Part shown: positions 63,708 to 64,000 of the stretch, piece by piece
How the letters are laid out: each line of letters starts with the position of its first letter
Position numbering within the stretch: position 1 is the stretch's first letter
NCBI RefSeq assembly: GCF_900103885.1
Contig: NZ_FNIM01000004.1
Coordinates: forward strand, 62,001 to 126,000
Origin: Actinomyces ruminicola
GTDB lineage: Bacteria; Actinomycetota; Actinomycetes; Actinomycetales; Actinomycetaceae
Direction of reading: 5' to 3'
Length of the DNA: 64,000 nt
The notes under the pieces: generated by a model
What the model saw: only the letters and a program-made list of their open reading frames with translations
Told to the model about the DNA's origin: nothing
The model's database searches: none
Made by a program: the position numbers and the translations under genes

Positions 63708-64000
63708 CTAGACCCGCAGCCCCAGCCCCCGCATGCGGGTGGTCGCCCCCTGGGAGAGGGCCTCGTGCAGTGCCTCGGCCTCCGCTCCCGAGACTGCCAG
63801 ATCCGGCACGGATGCCAGTAGCCGCTTCATGGTGCCGATCTCCTCACCGACCACGCGGCGGCCCCACAGTCCCAGGCGCGCCGCCAGCTGCGTGTCCTCG
63901 CCGATCGCCGGCACCAGCTGCGCCGGCGCGAAGTCCGCAAGGCGGTCGGCGCCGATCTCCTCCGTCAGCCGCTCGCGCAGCGGCGCATCCAGCGTCTGCG
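63708..64000 (-). CDS. C-terminal part of an unidentified protein (runs off the window)
   Basis: An open minus-strand frame reaching the window end. The ~97 visible residues are soluble and helical (LDAPLRERLTEEIGADRLAD; LGLWGRRVVGEEIGTMKRLL; TRMRGLGLRV at the C-terminus). The helical spacing recalls ferritin-like proteins of actinobacteria, but no metal-ligand motif is visible in this part, so the family is left open. Confidence 0.6.
   Translation of the reverse strand, partial: QTLDAPLRERLTEEIGADRLADFAPAQLVPAIGEDTQLAARLGLWGRRVVGEEIGTMKRLLASVPDLAVSGAEAEALHEALSQGATTRMRGLGLRV

Overview
The window is high-GC DNA from an actinobacterium. High GC in every gene, GTG/TTG starts, AGGAGG-type ribosome sites, a mycobacterial-type (EccB/EccC/EccD/mycosin) type VII secretion locus, a DUF6318-like lipoprotein and anaerobic glycerol and lactate oxidation genes together suggest an Actinomyces-like member of the Actinomycetaceae. 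This is inference from gene content; no rRNA or species marker is present.

Layout. Positions 1-9035 hold housekeeping genes: transketolase, an orphan Tat lipoprotein resembling siderophore-binding proteins (opposite strand), two tandem paralogous membrane proteins with Gly/Tyr/Gln tails, radA and the c-di-AMP synthase disA. Positions 9158-38858 are about 30 kb of type VII secretion (T7SS) genes: EccC ATPase, two EccD-type channel proteins, an RDD-FHA protein, EccB, a mycosin that has lost its catalytic histidine, two adjacent WXG100 genes, several small substrate-like proteins, a YbaB-like protein, a WXG-calpain protease effector, an 1106-residue polymorphic toxin with a downstream immunity candidate, a headless second toxin tip (DNA/RNA nuclease) with its own immunity candidate, an ADP-ribosyltransferase-like protein and an Ala/Gly-rich substrate. 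EccA and EccE are not in the window.

Positions 38872-50040 carry argA, a SorC-type regulator, glpABC (anaerobic glycerol-3-phosphate dehydrogenase) divergent from glpF-glpK, and the lactate permease lldP. Positions 51802-59024 carry lutABC (lactate oxidation), a DeoR regulator, a polyol-type MFS permease and a mannitol dehydrogenase family enzyme. Glycerol would enter through GlpF, be phosphorylated by GlpK and oxidised by GlpABC; lactate would enter by LldP and be oxidised by LutABC; a polyol would enter by the MFS permease and be oxidised by the dehydrogenase. Positions 59199-64000 hold a uridine-kinase-like gene and a pentapeptide-type gene, bracketed by two arrays of a related 23-bp repeat, two exported proteins, a small zinc protein, a TauE/SafE permease and the 3' end of an unidentified gene.

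The most unusual material is in the T7SS locus: (1) a short YHG motif shared by small substrates and toxin linkers; (2) a promoterless, start-less second toxin tip joined to a linker nearly identical to that of the intact toxin, as expected for a tip-switching reservoir; (3) a mycosin without its catalytic His; (4) a WXG-calpain effector with an EF-hand/dockerin-like calcium loop. Intergenic DNA holds a 26-bp-arm perfect palindrome (2904-2962), alternative hairpins (51295-51387) and the repeat arrays.
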